Of a stretch of DNA of 64,000 bases, positions 63,601 through 64,000 are shown piece by piece. The number at the start of each line of letters is the position of its first letter. Within the stretch, counting starts at the first letter, position 1. Under the pieces are notes generated by a model. That model was not told the DNA's origin. It was given only the letters and a program-made list of their open reading frames with translations, and did not search any database. The translations under genes and the position numbers were made by a program. Source of the DNA: Pyrocephalus nanus (Eukaryota > Chordata > Aves > Passeriformes > Tyrannidae); NCBI GenBank assembly GCA_038380795.1, contig CM076266.1, positions 43,980,425-44,044,424 of the forward strand. The letters run 5' to 3'.

Positions 63601-64000
63601 AAATTTTACAGACAATCATAATGGTCTGACTGGTGTTCACACTTCTGCCCCCATCCTGCATCCCACCCGGAAATTCAGTGTACTTTTGCTACTTTACCTT
63701 CATGCAAGACTCAAAAAGCTGCTAAGTAATTTAGTTTCCCTTTAGCATTTAGCAGACTCTCCCTCTACCTTCTTCATTGAGCAGCTGTTCATGTTAAACC
63801 AGAGGCCTACTAAAGTAAAGTTCACCCTTGAGAGTCGTACAGGAAAACCAAGTGAGAAGTATGCAAGAGGGCTCTGGAAAGGAAAGAGTGTAATGAAACA
63901 GCACTTGGAAATGTAAAATGGAAGGTGTAATTATACTATAATTATAAGTGTGTATGTCCAGTTTACAAGTCTAATAAAACTTCAGCAAAGTCAACTTGAT

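Larger units (their letters stand above)
56611..64000. other. Non-coding AT-rich DNA, no gene seen
   Basis: No exon, RNA gene or nameable transposon. Contents: G/T-rich tracts near 57950-57972 and 59911-59939, an AAT microsatellite (59511-59540), a 12-bp hairpin (60610-60644), an A-rich patch (60834-60860), two ATTGTACAAT palindromes (61626-61688) and POU octamers at 62700 and 62926. Open frames are at most 91 codons and unrecognised. Confidence 0.7.

Noticed and set aside
1..64000. CRISPR array, operon, phage, tRNA or mitochondrial insertion
   Set aside because: No regularly spaced repeats, no bacterial gene layout, no tRNA A/B-box pattern and no mitochondrial gene words were seen. The repeats place the window in a bird nuclear genome.

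Overview
This is a stretch of vertebrate nuclear DNA, almost certainly from a bird. The sign is its repeats: five CR1-type LINE fragments carrying the CR1 3' end, or a conserved part of the CR1 ORF2 C-terminus, and four or five long terminal repeats of avian endogenous retroviruses, three of which I recognise as bird ERVL-like families. The CR1 copy at 28190-28576 resembles copies common in Neoaves, but I cannot name the species. The window is AT-rich and CpG-poor, with no CpG island.

I find no protein-coding gene, no convincing exon, no tRNA, rRNA or other RNA gene, and no CRISPR, operon or phage-like structure. Open frames are short, and the ones I checked start at GTG or TTG, which are not normal starts in a nuclear vertebrate gene. 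The only one notably long for the background is 50604-51245, and I do not recognise its product. The window is best read as intergenic DNA or the inside of a very large intron.

Layout. 1-19225: unique-looking AT-rich DNA with two old minus-strand CR1 fragments (6694-6920, 9511-9683), a 14-bp palindrome with TCF/LEF-like half sites (4144-4157) and a homeodomain-site-rich block near 11160-11350. 19226-19351: an old plus-strand CR1. 19352-24484: unique DNA with a 13-bp perfect hairpin (21587-21616) and a G-quadruplex motif (20598-20623). 24485-40153: the accessory part of the window, with LTRs at 24490-25101 (5-bp target duplication ATTGC), 29035-30057, 30847-31267 and 39555-40148, plus a weaker LTR-like region ending near 39347. 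All read on the plus strand and none keeps internal retroviral genes nearby. Two CR1 fragments lie among them (28190-28576 minus, 30571-30695 plus). 40149-64000: unique AT-rich DNA with a 26-bp perfect palindrome (43407-43432), simple repeats and several blocks that look like candidate conserved non-coding elements (near 50550, 52430-52560 and 56260-56610).

I see no evidence of a new biological system. The most checkable items are the 26-bp palindrome, the candidate conserved elements, the same-orientation LTR group and the long open frame.
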